From Amoebidium appalachense (Eukaryota > Ichthyosporea): a DNA stretch of 64,000 bases. The first letter of the stretch is position 1. Each line of letters begins with the position of its first letter. The notes under the pieces are model-generated. The model worked only from the letters and a program-made list of their open reading frames with translations. It did not search any database and was not told the DNA's origin. Of the stretch, positions 12,752 to 20,640 are shown piece after piece. The translations under genes were made by a program, and so were the position numbers. Location of the stretch: assembly GCA_963693365.1 (NCBI GenBank), contig CAVNZM010000004.1, forward strand, positions 2,108,001 to 2,172,000. The letters run 5' to 3'.

Positions 12752-12945
12752 GACCAATCAGATCAGCGGTCAAACCACGCGAACCAATCAGATCAACGGT
12801 CAAACCGGATGGACCAATCAGATCAACGGTCAAAACACACAAACCAATTAGATCAGCGGTCAAACCGGGCGGACTAATCAGATCAGAGGTCATACCGGGC
12901 GGACCAATTAGATCAGCGGTCAAACCGGGCGGACCAACCAGATCC
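12752..12945. repeat. 30-bp tandem array with CCAATCAGATCAGCGGTCA core, 6-7 copies
   Basis: Units begin ACCAATCAGATCAACGGTCA at 30-base intervals (about 12752, 12782, 12812, 12842, 12872, 12902 and a decayed 12932). Each carries CCAAT or CCAAC and a GATCA..GGTCA pair. A 126-residue minus frame across it (TADLIGPPGL repeats) is the array translated. It lies directly before the plus-strand small membrane gene and looks like an enhancer or iteron array. Confidence 0.85.
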
Positions 12946-12955
12946 GATTTAGATA

Positions 12956-12968
12956 CGGATCGATAAAA
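12956..12968 (+). promoter_or_regulatory. TATA-like box before the 89-residue membrane gene
   Basis: GATCGATAAAAAAAGG lies about 80 bases before the ATG at 13047 and just after the 30-bp array. Confidence 0.35.
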
Positions 12969-13046
12969 AAAGGCCCAGGCGGTGCTGTGAAGGGTCGTAT
13001 CGCGCGACAGACACAGGCTTCCTCTTTTTATTGGTACAAGTGCACA

Positions 13047-13316
13047 ATGTGGCCTTGGGTAGTCGCGTCCGCCATCTCATTCGTCCTGTTCTGGTTGACG
13101 CTGATATCATGTGACGTTCATAGAATAAACAGATCACTGAAGCAAAAAACCGGGTCCCACCCAATACTGGACCCATTATGCGACAACTTCATGATTCGCT
13201 GGCTGTGGATACTGTTGCCACTAATGCTTGCATATACATACACCACATCCACACAATTCACCGAGACGGAAACCGCACAGAAAATACTTTCAGGTGCTAC
13301 ACCCGTATCAACTTGA
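13047..13316 (+). CDS. Small two-segment membrane protein, 89 residues
   Basis: ATG at 13047 in context CACAATGTGG; a longer frame from 12987 lacks an ATG. Residues 2-22 (WPWVVASAISFVLFWLTLIS) are hydrophobic. After a basic loop (RINRSLKQKTG) a second segment (MIRWLWILLPLMLAYTYTTS) follows, giving a hairpin membrane topology. It is the only well-placed plus-strand gene in this part of the block and converges with the minus ORF at 13357-13644. No family recognised. Confidence 0.55.
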   Translation: MWPWVVASAISFVLFWLTLISCDVHRINRSLKQKTGSHPILDPLCDNFMIRWLWILLPLMLAYTYTTSTQFTETETAQKILSGATPVST

Positions 13317-13356
13317 AACGACCCACCCCTTTGAAAGGTGGATCCCACCAGGGCTC

Positions 13357-13644
13357 TCACTTGGCAATCACCACGACTTCCGGTACACGAGACTGTGTTT
13401 TTGTCAAAACACCGACGAGTTCACCGACATTCCAACATATATCTGGAATCGACAGGCTGCTCGCCAACGCGTTCACAACAAAGCGGCTTTTTTGATCCAC
13501 TCCACATACTTGTGTAATCAAATCACTCGTCGCGGAAAGAACCACAGTCCCAGAGTGAGCACGCGCGCTGCGCAGCATGTTGTCTAACCGCCCGCGATCT
13601 CCCACGTACCAATAACACCCTGGGTTGTACACTTCCACGTCCAT
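13357..13644 (-). CDS. 95-residue unknown protein
   Basis: ATG at 13644 (MDVEVYNPGCYWYVGDRG) to TGA at 13357. The frame extends to 13689 only through a GTG codon. No membrane segment; a central GTVVLSATSDLITQVCGV stretch is beta-like. It ends 41 bases from the stop of the convergent membrane gene. The spacing and absence of introns match the block. Function unknown. Confidence 0.5.
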   Translation of the reverse strand: MDVEVYNPGCYWYVGDRGRLDNMLRSARAHSGTVVLSATSDLITQVCGVDQKSRFVVNALASSLSIPDICWNVGELVGVLTKTQSRVPEVVVIAK

Positions 13645-13694
13645 TTCACAAGGAAAAAGATTAAATTGACACGACTGACCAACGATCACTGGGT

Positions 13695-13700
13695 TTTATT
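13695..13700 (-). terminator. AATAAA signal for the 290-residue gene
   Basis: Minus-strand AATAAA at 13700-13695, 143 bases past the stop of the upstream gene and about 50 bases before the ATG of the 95-residue gene. Confidence 0.5.
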
Positions 13701-13842
13701 GTTTATCAATATACAAATGACATTCCTCCAAAAATAGCGGATACAGTGCCACCGGTGACCAGTCACCTGCATTTATTAGGACGAAACCCACAAGACCCCA
13801 AGCGGGCCTGTCCGCGGAGGACAAATCCACGGCAAGCCGTCT

Positions 13843-14715
13843 TCAAAGTGCGTGTCCTACATGGCCTGAGTTGTTCCACGGTGTCGGTCCTCTACGCAGG
13901 CTGCGAGGCAGGCCGAAGAACTCGGTTGTGCGGTTGCGGGCGTGGACGGTGTCCAACACGGCGTCCCTTAGCGGCAGACCCGCGTTCTCGACCTGGACGT
14001 TGACCCGCTCAAAGAACGGGTCGAGCCACTCGGAGGCCCAGTCGTCAAGCGCGGTGGTGAAGTCTTGAGCGGCCACAGCGCCGGGGGCCATCGAAACGGG
14101 GGCACCGTGCTCGATCCCGACGCGGTAGGCACCCTCTTGCAGGGTGGACGGAGGCGCGGCAGGGGATGGGGTAGTGCATACGACGTTCTCAAACAGGAGG
14201 CTGGGCATGACCCAGTAGGGTTTCCTGGAGATGGCAGGCGCCACACCATCGACTTCATCCAAGTTGGGATCCCCAAAAACGTTCCAGAAAACCCATCCGT
14301 CTCTGGTCGGCTTGGTGGCGTATACGGGGGGCCGTCGTTCACATCTGTAACCATACCCCATGCCGGCCTCGCTGTCGCTGAGCGTGGTGTCGAATTCATA
14401 GTAGTATTCGCTGAGGGTCGGGTCGGTAACGGGGTGTCCGGGCTTGTACAGTTTGATGTAGCCGCGCATGGAACGTTCGTCGCGCTCATAACGAGTCATG
14501 CCATTTACACCAACACTCTGGACACTGATCTGTCCGTTTGACAGAATGGGAATAGCCACCCTGTGTGCGTGGTCCCATCTCGACTCAATTAGGCACGACC
14601 AATCCCGGCCATTGGCCGTGGATTCTGTAACGCATTCAAATTTGCGGTCTAGGTACCTCGTGAACTCGTCCTCCGTGGCGATGCGGGTCAGTTCCATGCG
14701 CACCGGCATTTTCAT
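13843..14715 (-). CDS. 290-residue unknown protein
   Basis: ATG at 14715 (MKMPVRMELTRIATEDEF), stop at 13843; second and third in-frame ATGs lie within seven codons. A GGTATAAAAGC box is 70 bases upstream. The protein is soluble-looking, rich in aromatic residues and Gly/Pro in the centre (GWVFWNVFGDPNLDEVDG), and has no signal peptide or membrane segment. Uninterrupted and GC-rich compared with its left neighbours. No family recognised; composition would allow a virion or matrix protein, but that is only contextual. Confidence 0.65.
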   Translation of the reverse strand: MKMPVRMELTRIATEDEFTRYLDRKFECVTESTANGRDWSCLIESRWDHAHRVAIPILSNGQISVQSVGVNGMTRYERDERSMRGYIKLYKPGHPVTDPTLSEYYYEFDTTLSDSEAGMGYGYRCERRPPVYATKPTRDGWVFWNVFGDPNLDEVDGVAPAISRKPYWVMPSLLFENVVCTTPSPAAPPSTLQEGAYRVGIEHGAPVSMAPGAVAAQDFTTALDDWASEWLDPFFERVNVQVENAGLPLRDAVLDTVHARNRTTEFFGLPRSLRRGPTPWNNSGHVGHAL

Positions 14716-14779
14716 AACACAGAATGTTCATGTGAAATTGGAAATGCGAACTGGTGGCCTGTTCTTGTGTGGTAAGCTT

Positions 14780-14788
14780 TTATACCGG
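14780..14788 (-). promoter_or_regulatory. TATA box (GGTATAAAAG) with upstream CCAAT cluster
   Basis: The minus strand reads GGTATAAAAGC about 70 bases before the ATG at 14715. Upstream, at 14800-14925, CCAATCA or CCAATTA occurs at least five times. The arrangement is a CCAAT cluster followed by a TATA box. Confidence 0.6.
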
Positions 14789-14946
14789 ATGTCGCGCAAG
14801 CATCAAGCCAATCAGATCACACCCGTCAACCAATCAAGAACCAATTAAAGAGCAAACACAAGATCCACCAATCGGAAATCAGAAGTCACATCCAAAGACC
14901 TTGCACCAATCAAAGCCACAACATCCCCCCTGATCTGTCGCGCTGC

Positions 14947-15237
14947 CTAGTTCTCTTTATTTTCCATGGGCGGCTCCGGCTCGTCATCGGGTTCTAACAT
15001 CCTTTGCATGACAATCGCGGTCATGGCCTGGTTCTTGGGCACCCAGTGCTTGAACCCGCACTTCCGCGCGAGCTCGTCGGGCAGGTCGATGTAGCCCTTG
15101 TCCGCGAGCTCCCTGGCGTAGCGCTGCTTCTCGCGCTCGGTGTGGCGTTGCGTTTCCTCTGTGGGGACAACCGTGGCCTGGATGACGGGGGCCTTGCCTG
15201 GCTCCTCCTTGAGCTTGTATTCCCAGCGATACGCCAT
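14947..15237 (-). CDS. 96-residue charged protein
   Basis: ATG at 15237 (MAYRWEYKLKEEPGKAP), TAG at 14947. Very rich in Lys, Glu and Arg (EETQRHTEREKQRYARELAD), probably helical, with an acidic Pro-rich end (EPDDEPEPPMENKEN). AATAAA at 14961-14956 lies inside the last codons, nine bases before the stop, so the 3' UTR would be extremely short. No recognised family. Confidence 0.6.
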   Translation of the reverse strand: MAYRWEYKLKEEPGKAPVIQATVVPTEETQRHTEREKQRYARELADKGYIDLPDELARKCGFKHWVPKNQAMTAIVMQRMLEPDDEPEPPMENKEN

Positions 15238-15269
15238 ACGTGTGGCACCAATAAAAATACAAACAGACG

Positions 15270-15275
15270 TTTATT
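15270..15275 (-). terminator. AATAAA signal for the 316-residue gene
   Basis: Minus-strand AATAAA about 80 bases past the stop at 15353 and 33 bases before the next ATG at 15237. Confidence 0.55.
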
Positions 15276-15352
15276 GAGTTTGTGTGTTGTGAAGGCGGGG
15301 GCCAGCCCCGCGTGTGTGTAGTTAAATGTACATGGTGTGTGTGCGTGTGTGG

Positions 15353-16303
15353 TCAAGCCTGCGGCGCGCGTGCAAACAGGCCGTGTGCGACCTCGTAGAA
15401 CTGGGCCGTTTCACCGACCCTCCACTTCTCGCCGGCGAGCTCGACGACGACGGTATCGGACGTGATGGGGGTGATGAGGCGCGGACGAGGCGCGCACTCC
15501 GTGTCCAAGGAGACGCTTGCAAAGCCCTCCATGACTAGGAAGGAGGGGTGTTCGGGAAGGCACATGCCGCGGACGCGCGGGTGGTAAGGACTTGCAACGA
15601 TCCAGACGATGCACAGGTGGCGCAGCCTGCACAGGGTGCGGATAGCGCGCATGAACGACGCGGTCCATACTGCGCGGACAGCGACCAGGGTCTCCATGTC
15701 GTAGGCGCGCCACGGGGTGAAGTGGTTCGTCATGGTCAGGCGCTGGACTGCGCGGATGAAGAGCACGGGGGGCGCGGGGTCGGTGTAGGTGTCCTCGTCG
15801 TCGCTGGGCAGGTCGGTGTCGACGTGTGTGATGCGCACGGTCTTACAGTTTGAGATGCGACCGCGGACGAAGCACGCGGACAACTGGACGGCAGAGGCGT
15901 TCGCGATGACGCCCTCGATGAACAGGTCACCGTAGAAGGTGACATCGACGGTCTCGAGCGCCGTGCAGGCGTCGAAGCCCACGAGGTGCAGTGCGGCGTC
16001 GGCCTCGAAGAGCTCTGACCTGTTGAGTTGGATCAGACGGTCGCCCTTCTCCGACTGGTCGTCCCATGCGCTCGTTATGCTCAGGTGGCGGAGGCCGGGG
16101 GGCAGCTTGACGGTGATGGACTGGTTCAGATCGCGTGAGAAGAGGGCTACGATGTCCAGGGTGATCACCTCCATGGCGCTCCTGGTCGAGAAGTCGATCA
16201 TGACGGTGGGGTGGAACAGGTGCGCCCTGATGTTGGCTTCGAGGTCTGGGTTGTCGACCTCCTCCTTGAGCAGAAAGTACGGTGCCTCGGTGATAAGCGC
16301 CAT
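15353..16303 (-). CDS. 316-residue unknown protein
   Basis: The preferred ATG is at 16303 (MALITEAPYFLLKEE); the open frame extends upstream to 16453, but that part is promoter-like (CCAAT and TGACGTCA). The protein has regular beta-strand and loop segments, such as VTFYGDLFIEGVIANASAVQLS and KTVRITHVDTDLPSDDED, that resemble repeated solenoid or leucine-rich strands, but no consensus repeat is clear. No signal peptide or membrane helix. AATAAA follows 80 bases after the stop. Family unknown. Confidence 0.65.
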   Translation of the reverse strand: MALITEAPYFLLKEEVDNPDLEANIRAHLFHPTVMIDFSTRSAMEVITLDIVALFSRDLNQSITVKLPPGLRHLSITSAWDDQSEKGDRLIQLNRSELFEADAALHLVGFDACTALETVDVTFYGDLFIEGVIANASAVQLSACFVRGRISNCKTVRITHVDTDLPSDDEDTYTDPAPPVLFIRAVQRLTMTNHFTPWRAYDMETLVAVRAVWTASFMRAIRTLCRLRHLCIVWIVASPYHPRVRGMCLPEHPSFLVMEGFASVSLDTECAPRPRLITPITSDTVVVELAGEKWRVGETAQFYEVAHGLFARAPQA

Positions 16304-16770
16304 TCTTGTGTCGGTTCCCGTGTTTGCCCGGTGCGATTCTTGGAGCCATTTTAATGGCCGTTGCCGCTTGGGATACGATGACGTCATCGCCCAATGGCGA
16401 TTTCCGCCCAAGAGCGCCCATCCAATCAAGGACGTCCACGAGCACCCACCCAATCGGGAGGTGTCGTTACGTCATCATACCCGAGCCCGAAGATCGTGCG
16501 GACTTCCAGAGCACGGTGCACGTACGTACGTTCTCCAGAGCGTCCAATACAACCCAAACCAACGCATGAGGAACCATGTGCTGTTGCCCGGATACGAAGC
16601 TAATTTTGAGTCGGCTTCGCCGACCGTCTTGAGCCATCCAACATTATCCTTGGTCGAGCAGTAGAAAGACTTGCATTTCGGTTCTGCGACGCACGCAGTC
16701 TTCACTTCGTCCACCGACCCTTCATCGACCGAATATCCCTTCCGGCGTGCCCGTCATCCAATCGCTGCAC
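16304..16770. promoter_or_regulatory. 467-bp intergenic region with TGACGTCA and CCAAT boxes
   Basis: One of the largest gaps inside the block. It contains a palindromic CRE-like TGACGTCA at 16379-16386, another TACGTCA near 16467, and CCAAT boxes near 16389, 16421 and 16448. It precedes the 316-residue gene on the minus strand and probably holds its promoter. No AATAAA for the lectin gene is seen here. Confidence 0.4.
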
Positions 16771-17511
16771 CTAATTGGGTCCGGACACCGGCCGGCCCGA
16801 CTGCCAGAGCACAGTTCCGTCGGCGTCGCGCACGTAGGCGACACCGTCGTTCTCGATTGTCAGGATCGCCGTGCCCAGCTTCCCCTTGCGGTAGGTTTTC
16901 GACGCCCATATGACCGCACCCTTTGCGTCGTACACCACCAGATTGTTGTCCTCCTGCATGACGAGAGAGTAGGGCGCGGTACCGTTGTTGGTCTTGTTGT
17001 GTGCCCAGAGGACCTTGTTGCTGCCGCGTTCGGCGACTATGGTGTTCCCATCTCTCTCCTGCACCAGTTTGTACCGACCGTCGGGCGACACGATCGCCTC
17101 ATAGGATGTGCTGGACCCCACGATCTTTTTGCCGCTTCCCACCATGCTACTGGCTGGTGGCTCCTCCTTCTTCACGACAGCGGTGGGGGCGTTGGGACAG
17201 GAGGGACAGTCGGGGCACTTCTCCCTGGGGGGGCAGGTCGGGCAGGTCGGGCACGTGGGGCACTTTGTGGGGGCCAGGGTGGGGCACGTCGGACAGGTGG
17301 GGCAATCCGGGCACTTCTTTTCGGGGGGGCAGACCGGACAGCTGTTGCATATGCCGCAGGGGCGCCTGCACTTGAGGGTGGTGATGTAGCGGTAAAAGCG
17401 GGGCCGGTTGACGTCGTACACGACGAGGAGGACGAACAGGGCACACAGGCACCACACCCACGTAGACACACTGGGGCGGCGGGGGAAAACCTGTGACGGG
17501 GGCAAGTCCAT
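16771..17511 (-). CDS. Membrane-anchored bulb-type lectin (B-lectin) with Cys-Pro stalk
   Basis: 246 residues from the ATG at 17511; an in-frame ATG at 17526 is an alternative. Residues about 16-35 (TWVWCLCALFVLLVVYDV) form a signal anchor, giving a probable type II membrane protein. Residues about 45-100 are a Cys-Pro stalk with repeated CPTCPTCP and CPDC units. The C-terminal half is a B-lectin domain: GRYKLVQERDGNTIV, a canonical QxDxNxVxY site in QEDNNLVVYD, AVIWAS and GTVLWQS. The other two expected carbohydrate sites are degenerate. B-lectins bind mannose in plants, fungi and animals. In this virus-like block the protein could bind host glycans from the envelope or cell surface; that role is inferred. 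It follows the 136-residue gene by 46 bases on the same strand. Confidence 0.8.
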   Translation of the reverse strand: MDLPPSQVFPRRPSVSTWVWCLCALFVLLVVYDVNRPRFYRYITTLKCRRPCGICNSCPVCPPEKKCPDCPTCPTCPTLAPTKCPTCPTCPTCPPREKCPDCPSCPNAPTAVVKKEEPPASSMVGSGKKIVGSSTSYEAIVSPDGRYKLVQERDGNTIVAERGSNKVLWAHNKTNNGTAPYSLVMQEDNNLVVYDAKGAVIWASKTYRKGKLGTAILTIENDGVAYVRDADGTVLWQSGRPVSGPN

Positions 17512-17556
17512 TTGGTAGACCCACATGAAAATCGCACACAGTCCTGTTTGGCAAGC

Positions 17557-17563
17557 TTTATTT
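17557..17563 (-). terminator. AATAAA overlapping the stop codon of the 136-residue gene
   Basis: The minus strand reads AAATAAAGCTTGC, with the TAA stop inside the signal. I found no other minus-strand AATAAA between here and about 20400, so the four genes upstream may share this 3' end. The same AATAAAGCTTGC recurs at 20520-20509. Confidence 0.6.
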
Positions 17564-17968
17564 GAGCGGCTCGCGGCGCAGCGCGGATGCCACGCGGGCA
17601 GTCCAGGCGCACCTGCCACGCAAGTTCGCGGCGAAGGCCTGATATGGAAGCGTCTGTGAGAACCACTCGCCCTTGTTGACGTCCCAGTAGCGGAGCCCGT
17701 TGTTCTTCGATATGTGGACCCGGGGACAGCTGCGGCAGTCCGGAACGGTCTCGCTGTCAGCGTCGAAGCCCTCGGCGAGGTACTTGTCGTACAGCGCCTG
17801 TCCGCACGCGATTGCGTCGCAGCCCGCGTAGGGTCCAGGGTCGGGCAGTGGACGACCTTCCATGGCCGCACGCACCGACCGCCACACCGACGCCGCCTGG
17901 TGCCGAGCCGCGATTGCAGCAAACGTCAGCGCGCATAGGACACACACAACCAGTACCAGATACATCAC
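17558..17968 (-). CDS. 136-residue signal-anchored protein
   Basis: ATG at 17968 (MMYLVLVVCVLCALTFAAIA); hydrophobic residues 2-20 form a signal peptide or anchor. The rest is soluble with six Cys (for example YAGCDAIACGQAL and PDCRSCPRVH) that could form disulfides outside the cell or inside a secretory compartment. It ends in TAA within the AATAAA signal. It begins 44 bases after the 452-residue gene stops. No family recognised; likely a membrane or secreted component beside the lectin. Confidence 0.65.
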   Translation of the reverse strand: MMYLVLVVCVLCALTFAAIAARHQAASVWRSVRAAMEGRPLPDPGPYAGCDAIACGQALYDKYLAEGFDADSETVPDCRSCPRVHISKNNGLRYWDVNKGEWFSQTLPYQAFAANLRGRCAWTARVASALRREPLK

Positions 17969-18011
17969 TGTGAGACACCAGCATTACGTCCAACCCCAAG
18001 ACCGCGAGCGG

Positions 18012-19370
18012 CTATTTGATCCCAACTAGGACGGTGAAGCGACCGCCGACCCTGTACCCCATCTCATCCACGACGGCCACGCGCAGCCCCTCGACGTGCT
18101 CGAGCGACGTGGCGAGCTGCGGCGACGCCTGTAGGTCTTCGCTGATGCCGCAGGCGGCGCCGTGGACACCCGCGGACACGATGCGGCCCTGCAGGCTTGT
18201 CTCGCCGTGCATGACCGTGACCAGCAGCGCGCCCCGAGGCGCCAGGGGAGGCGTGGACCCGACGATGCACTGGATGTTGTCTGCGGCGCAGGGAAGCTGT
18301 TGGTCGCCTTCGGCCACGGGGGCGTGGTCGCGGCCGTCGAAGTACCTTGCAAGCGGGGGCAACCCGCTGGTGAGGCTGTGACTGACGTGGCCGCCGACCT
18401 CGAAACCCAGGACGCGCGCAAGGCCGCGTGGGACATCGAGGGTGAACGTAGGGACAGTTGCATATGGGGCCCAGTGCTTGACGACGTCGGGTGTGAGTGT
18501 CTTGTGGTGGTGGATGCTGATGACCAGGCGATCGGGAATCGCCAGCTGCGACGGGGACATAAACGAGTAGAGCGTGTGGTGGAACGGCCACTTGAAGCGG
18601 TTGTGGGGGTCACGCTCGTTTGCCAGCTCTCGCCATGCCCAAGGGTTCTCCCGATAGTGTATCTGCGCCAGCTGCAGCACCTCGTGGGCCAGGTGATCGG
18701 CGGGGCCCGAAGTGCGCGGCGCCCACCTGTCCTTTGCGAGGAAGTCTTCTTGGCGGGTCCATGCCTCGCCATTGCGCTCGGCGGCGGCCTTGATGACGGC
18801 CGTGTGTGTGACCTTTGCGTAGTACGGGACTGCATCCGGGAACACGTCGAGGAGGTCTGCGATGTCATCGATGTTATACGAGGGCTTGTAGCAATCGGCG
18901 ATGGCCTGATCTAGACGGGCCTCCAATTCAGCGCACAGGGCGCCGATTGTATAGTGCCCGACCGGCAGGTAGATGTCTGCAGTCGAACGTGTCCACGAGC
19001 CCGGGTGGCGGCCATCTGGCGAGTCGAGGAACGACAGCCCCAGCACCAATCTGTTGGAGCCCTCTGACACGTCGTACACGGAATGCACCCGTGCGCCCTC
19101 GACGCGAACACCGTGGACCGAGCGGGGAGCGGAGAACTCTATCTTCAGCGGGCCACCATGTGTGTCGCCGCTGACAAAGTGGTATCGCCAGGGAGCCTGG
19201 GACGCTTGGGTCGGGGCGGGTGAGCTCCGGGCGGAGGCATCGCCTACCACTGATGTGCGGGACGGGGTTGGAAGTGCGGGTCCGTGGGGAAAGGCCCGTC
19301 GTGCCATGGCGGCGGAGAAGTCGATGTGTGAAGCCATGTCGTCGAGAATACGGGAGCGCGCCTTCGACAT
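18012..19370 (-). CDS. 452-residue candidate virion structural protein
   Basis: ATG at 19370 (MSKARSRILDDMASH), TAG at 18012; a second ATG at 19337. After a low-complexity N-terminus the protein reads SVYDVSEGSNRLVLGLSF, then DIYLPVGHYTIGALCAELEA, and later FTLDVPRGLARVLGFEVGG. The order of beta segment, 'LPxGxYT..L...L' element and 'LxxxLGF' element resembles structural or penton-like proteins of polinton-like and large DNA viruses, recognised by memory of the pattern only. No membrane segment. The C-terminal 100 residues are beta-rich (GALLVTVMHGETSLQGRIV). It is the longest ORF in the block. Alternative: an unrelated beta-sandwich protein. Confidence 0.7.
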   Translation of the reverse strand: MSKARSRILDDMASHIDFSAAMARRAFPHGPALPTPSRTSVVGDASARSSPAPTQASQAPWRYHFVSGDTHGGPLKIEFSAPRSVHGVRVEGARVHSVYDVSEGSNRLVLGLSFLDSPDGRHPGSWTRSTADIYLPVGHYTIGALCAELEARLDQAIADCYKPSYNIDDIADLLDVFPDAVPYYAKVTHTAVIKAAAERNGEAWTRQEDFLAKDRWAPRTSGPADHLAHEVLQLAQIHYRENPWAWRELANERDPHNRFKWPFHHTLYSFMSPSQLAIPDRLVISIHHHKTLTPDVVKHWAPYATVPTFTLDVPRGLARVLGFEVGGHVSHSLTSGLPPLARYFDGRDHAPVAEGDQQLPCAADNIQCIVGSTPPLAPRGALLVTVMHGETSLQGRIVSAGVHGAACGISEDLQASPQLATSLEHVEGLRVAVVDEMGYRVGGRFTVLVGIK

Positions 19371-19395
19371 CCTACAGGTGGGTGAGCATAAAAGC

Positions 19396-19752
19396 TCAGT
19401 CCATGACTGTGCAGTTGCACTGCCAACGGGCCTTGGGTCCCGGGGCAGAAGGTGCGGGCGTCATGCTGGGTGTCCACACCCAAGTCTCGGGGGTAGTGGT
19501 GGGGGTGGCTGGGGACGGGGTGACGTCATCATCGGAGGAAATCTGTGACCCAGACCCACTGGCGGGGAAGTCGAGTGGGACCTCATCGTCTGTCGGCGCG
19601 GGGATGCCGGGGGGCCAGACCGCAGGTGCGGTTTCAGCGACGGCCTTGGTGGCTGCGAGACTGGACGCGGGGCCGGTGCTTTGGTATATGCACTGTGGAG
19701 CAGCGAACGACCCGACGGCAAGGGCGAAGACGGCGTAGAGGTTGTTGAGCAT
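19396..19752 (-). CDS. 118-residue secreted or membrane Ser/Thr/Pro-rich protein
   Basis: ATG at 19752 (MLNNLYAVFALAVGSFAAPQ) gives a good signal peptide; an ATG at 19764 is also possible. The mature part is mucin-like (TPSPATPTTTPETW), with Cys near the signal site and two in the C-terminal QCNCTVMD. It ends 25 bases before the ATG of the 452-residue gene. A minus-strand TTTTATATGC lies just upstream. Probable surface glycoprotein; family unknown. Confidence 0.55.
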   Translation of the reverse strand: MLNNLYAVFALAVGSFAAPQCIYQSTGPASSLAATKAVAETAPAVWPPGIPAPTDDEVPLDFPASGSGSQISSDDDVTPSPATPTTTPETWVWTPSMTPAPSAPGPKARWQCNCTVMD

Positions 19753-19772
19753 TACTTGTAGCATATAAAATT

Positions 19773-20369
19773 CTAGGCGCCGCGGAGGTCCAAGACGGCA
19801 AGAAACAACGTTATGGCAGGGAACGGGAACATGTCAAGACAGAGCCTGAAGCGCCAGAACCGCGCGATGCATATCGCAACATTGACACCCCGAAATCCAT
19901 ATTGGACGCCGAGGTCGTCCGTGTAGACAAACCACGAGGGCATCGGGATGATTGGTAAACCGCCCAAGCCAAGCGAAGCGGCCACTCCCAGTTCGATACG
20001 GGCAGTGGGTAGCGAAGCGGGTGACCAATTTGTGTGGTTAGGTGTACGCGTGTTGATTCTTACGTTAGCGAGGCTTGGCCTCGGTAGTGTGTGTTTCGCG
20101 GCGGTCGTGGCTCCGGTCTGTGAATGTATGAAGACAAATTCTGAGGCATCGGCCCTGTCGTCGGTGAACGTGACGACGTTGTGATCCGGCAAAGCCTTCC
20201 AATACATACGCAGATCCCCAACGCGGGTGCACACGTATGGGTCATCCCTCTGCCATGGCAGTGCCATGCCAGTCTGTTGGGTGTCTGCCAGATCGGGCGG
20301 CCAATCAGTTGGTTCGCTCAGCAGAGCCAGTTGCTTGCTAACGTATCGACCTGAATGAAGGATGTGCAT
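19773..20369 (-). CDS. 198-residue protein with C-terminal membrane segment
   Basis: ATG at 20369 (MHILHSGRYVSKQLALL), TAG at 19773, only eight bases before the first possible ATG of the next gene (19764). The middle holds beta-like segments (NVVTFTDDRADASEFVFIHS). The end (RLCLDMFPFPAITLFLAVLDL) is hydrophobic and could be a tail anchor. No family recognised. The tight spacing is typical of viral gene packing. Confidence 0.6.
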   Translation of the reverse strand: MHILHSGRYVSKQLALLSEPTDWPPDLADTQQTGMALPWQRDDPYVCTRVGDLRMYWKALPDHNVVTFTDDRADASEFVFIHSQTGATTAAKHTLPRPSLANVRINTRTPNHTNWSPASLPTARIELGVAASLGLGGLPIIPMPSWFVYTDDLGVQYGFRGVNVAICIARFWRFRLCLDMFPFPAITLFLAVLDLRGA

Positions 20370-20400
20370 ATCGTGTGGGGGCTAACAAGACCTGGGCATT

Positions 20401-20640
20401 TTATTGTGCCACAAGCAGGGGGTGTGCGTACACGCATGTGGATCGCTCTGGGTATACTCTGTTCACGGACATGCAGCCATGTTGTGGCCGCCGCAGATGC
20501 CTTGCCCAGCAAGCTTTATTGAATTGTTGCCACGCGAGATGCGGGCGATGGCAAACTTTAGAACCCCCAATCATACGGTCAAGACATACCCATGTACCTA
20601 CTCCAATCGTCCAACCTTGAATATGCCAAGTCCGAGCCAT
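20401..20640 (-). CDS. Possible 79-residue small ORF with stop inside AATAAA
   Basis: ATG at 20640 (MARTWHIQGWTIGVG) to TAA at 20401. The stop overlaps AATAAA (20405-20400), the same arrangement as the 136-residue gene. Rich in Trp, Cys and His. It overlaps the start of the plus-strand ORF by about 50 bases and contains a second AATAAA (20520-20515), so it may be spurious. Confidence 0.3.
   Translation of the reverse strand: MARTWHIQGWTIGVGTWVCLDRMIGGSKVCHRPHLAWQQFNKACWARHLRRPQHGCMSVNRVYPERSTCVYAHPLLVAQ

Noticed and set aside
12543-12923. 126-residue minus ORF with TADLIGPPGL repeats
   Set aside because: Explained entirely by translation of the 30-bp array, which lies in a promoter-like position.
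13843-14541. Plus-strand ORFs opposite the 290-residue gene
   Set aside because: High-GC shadow frames; promoter and poly(A) signals fit the minus strand only. The same reasoning removes plus frames at 15.5-15.9, 16.7-17.5 and 18.2-18.9 kb.
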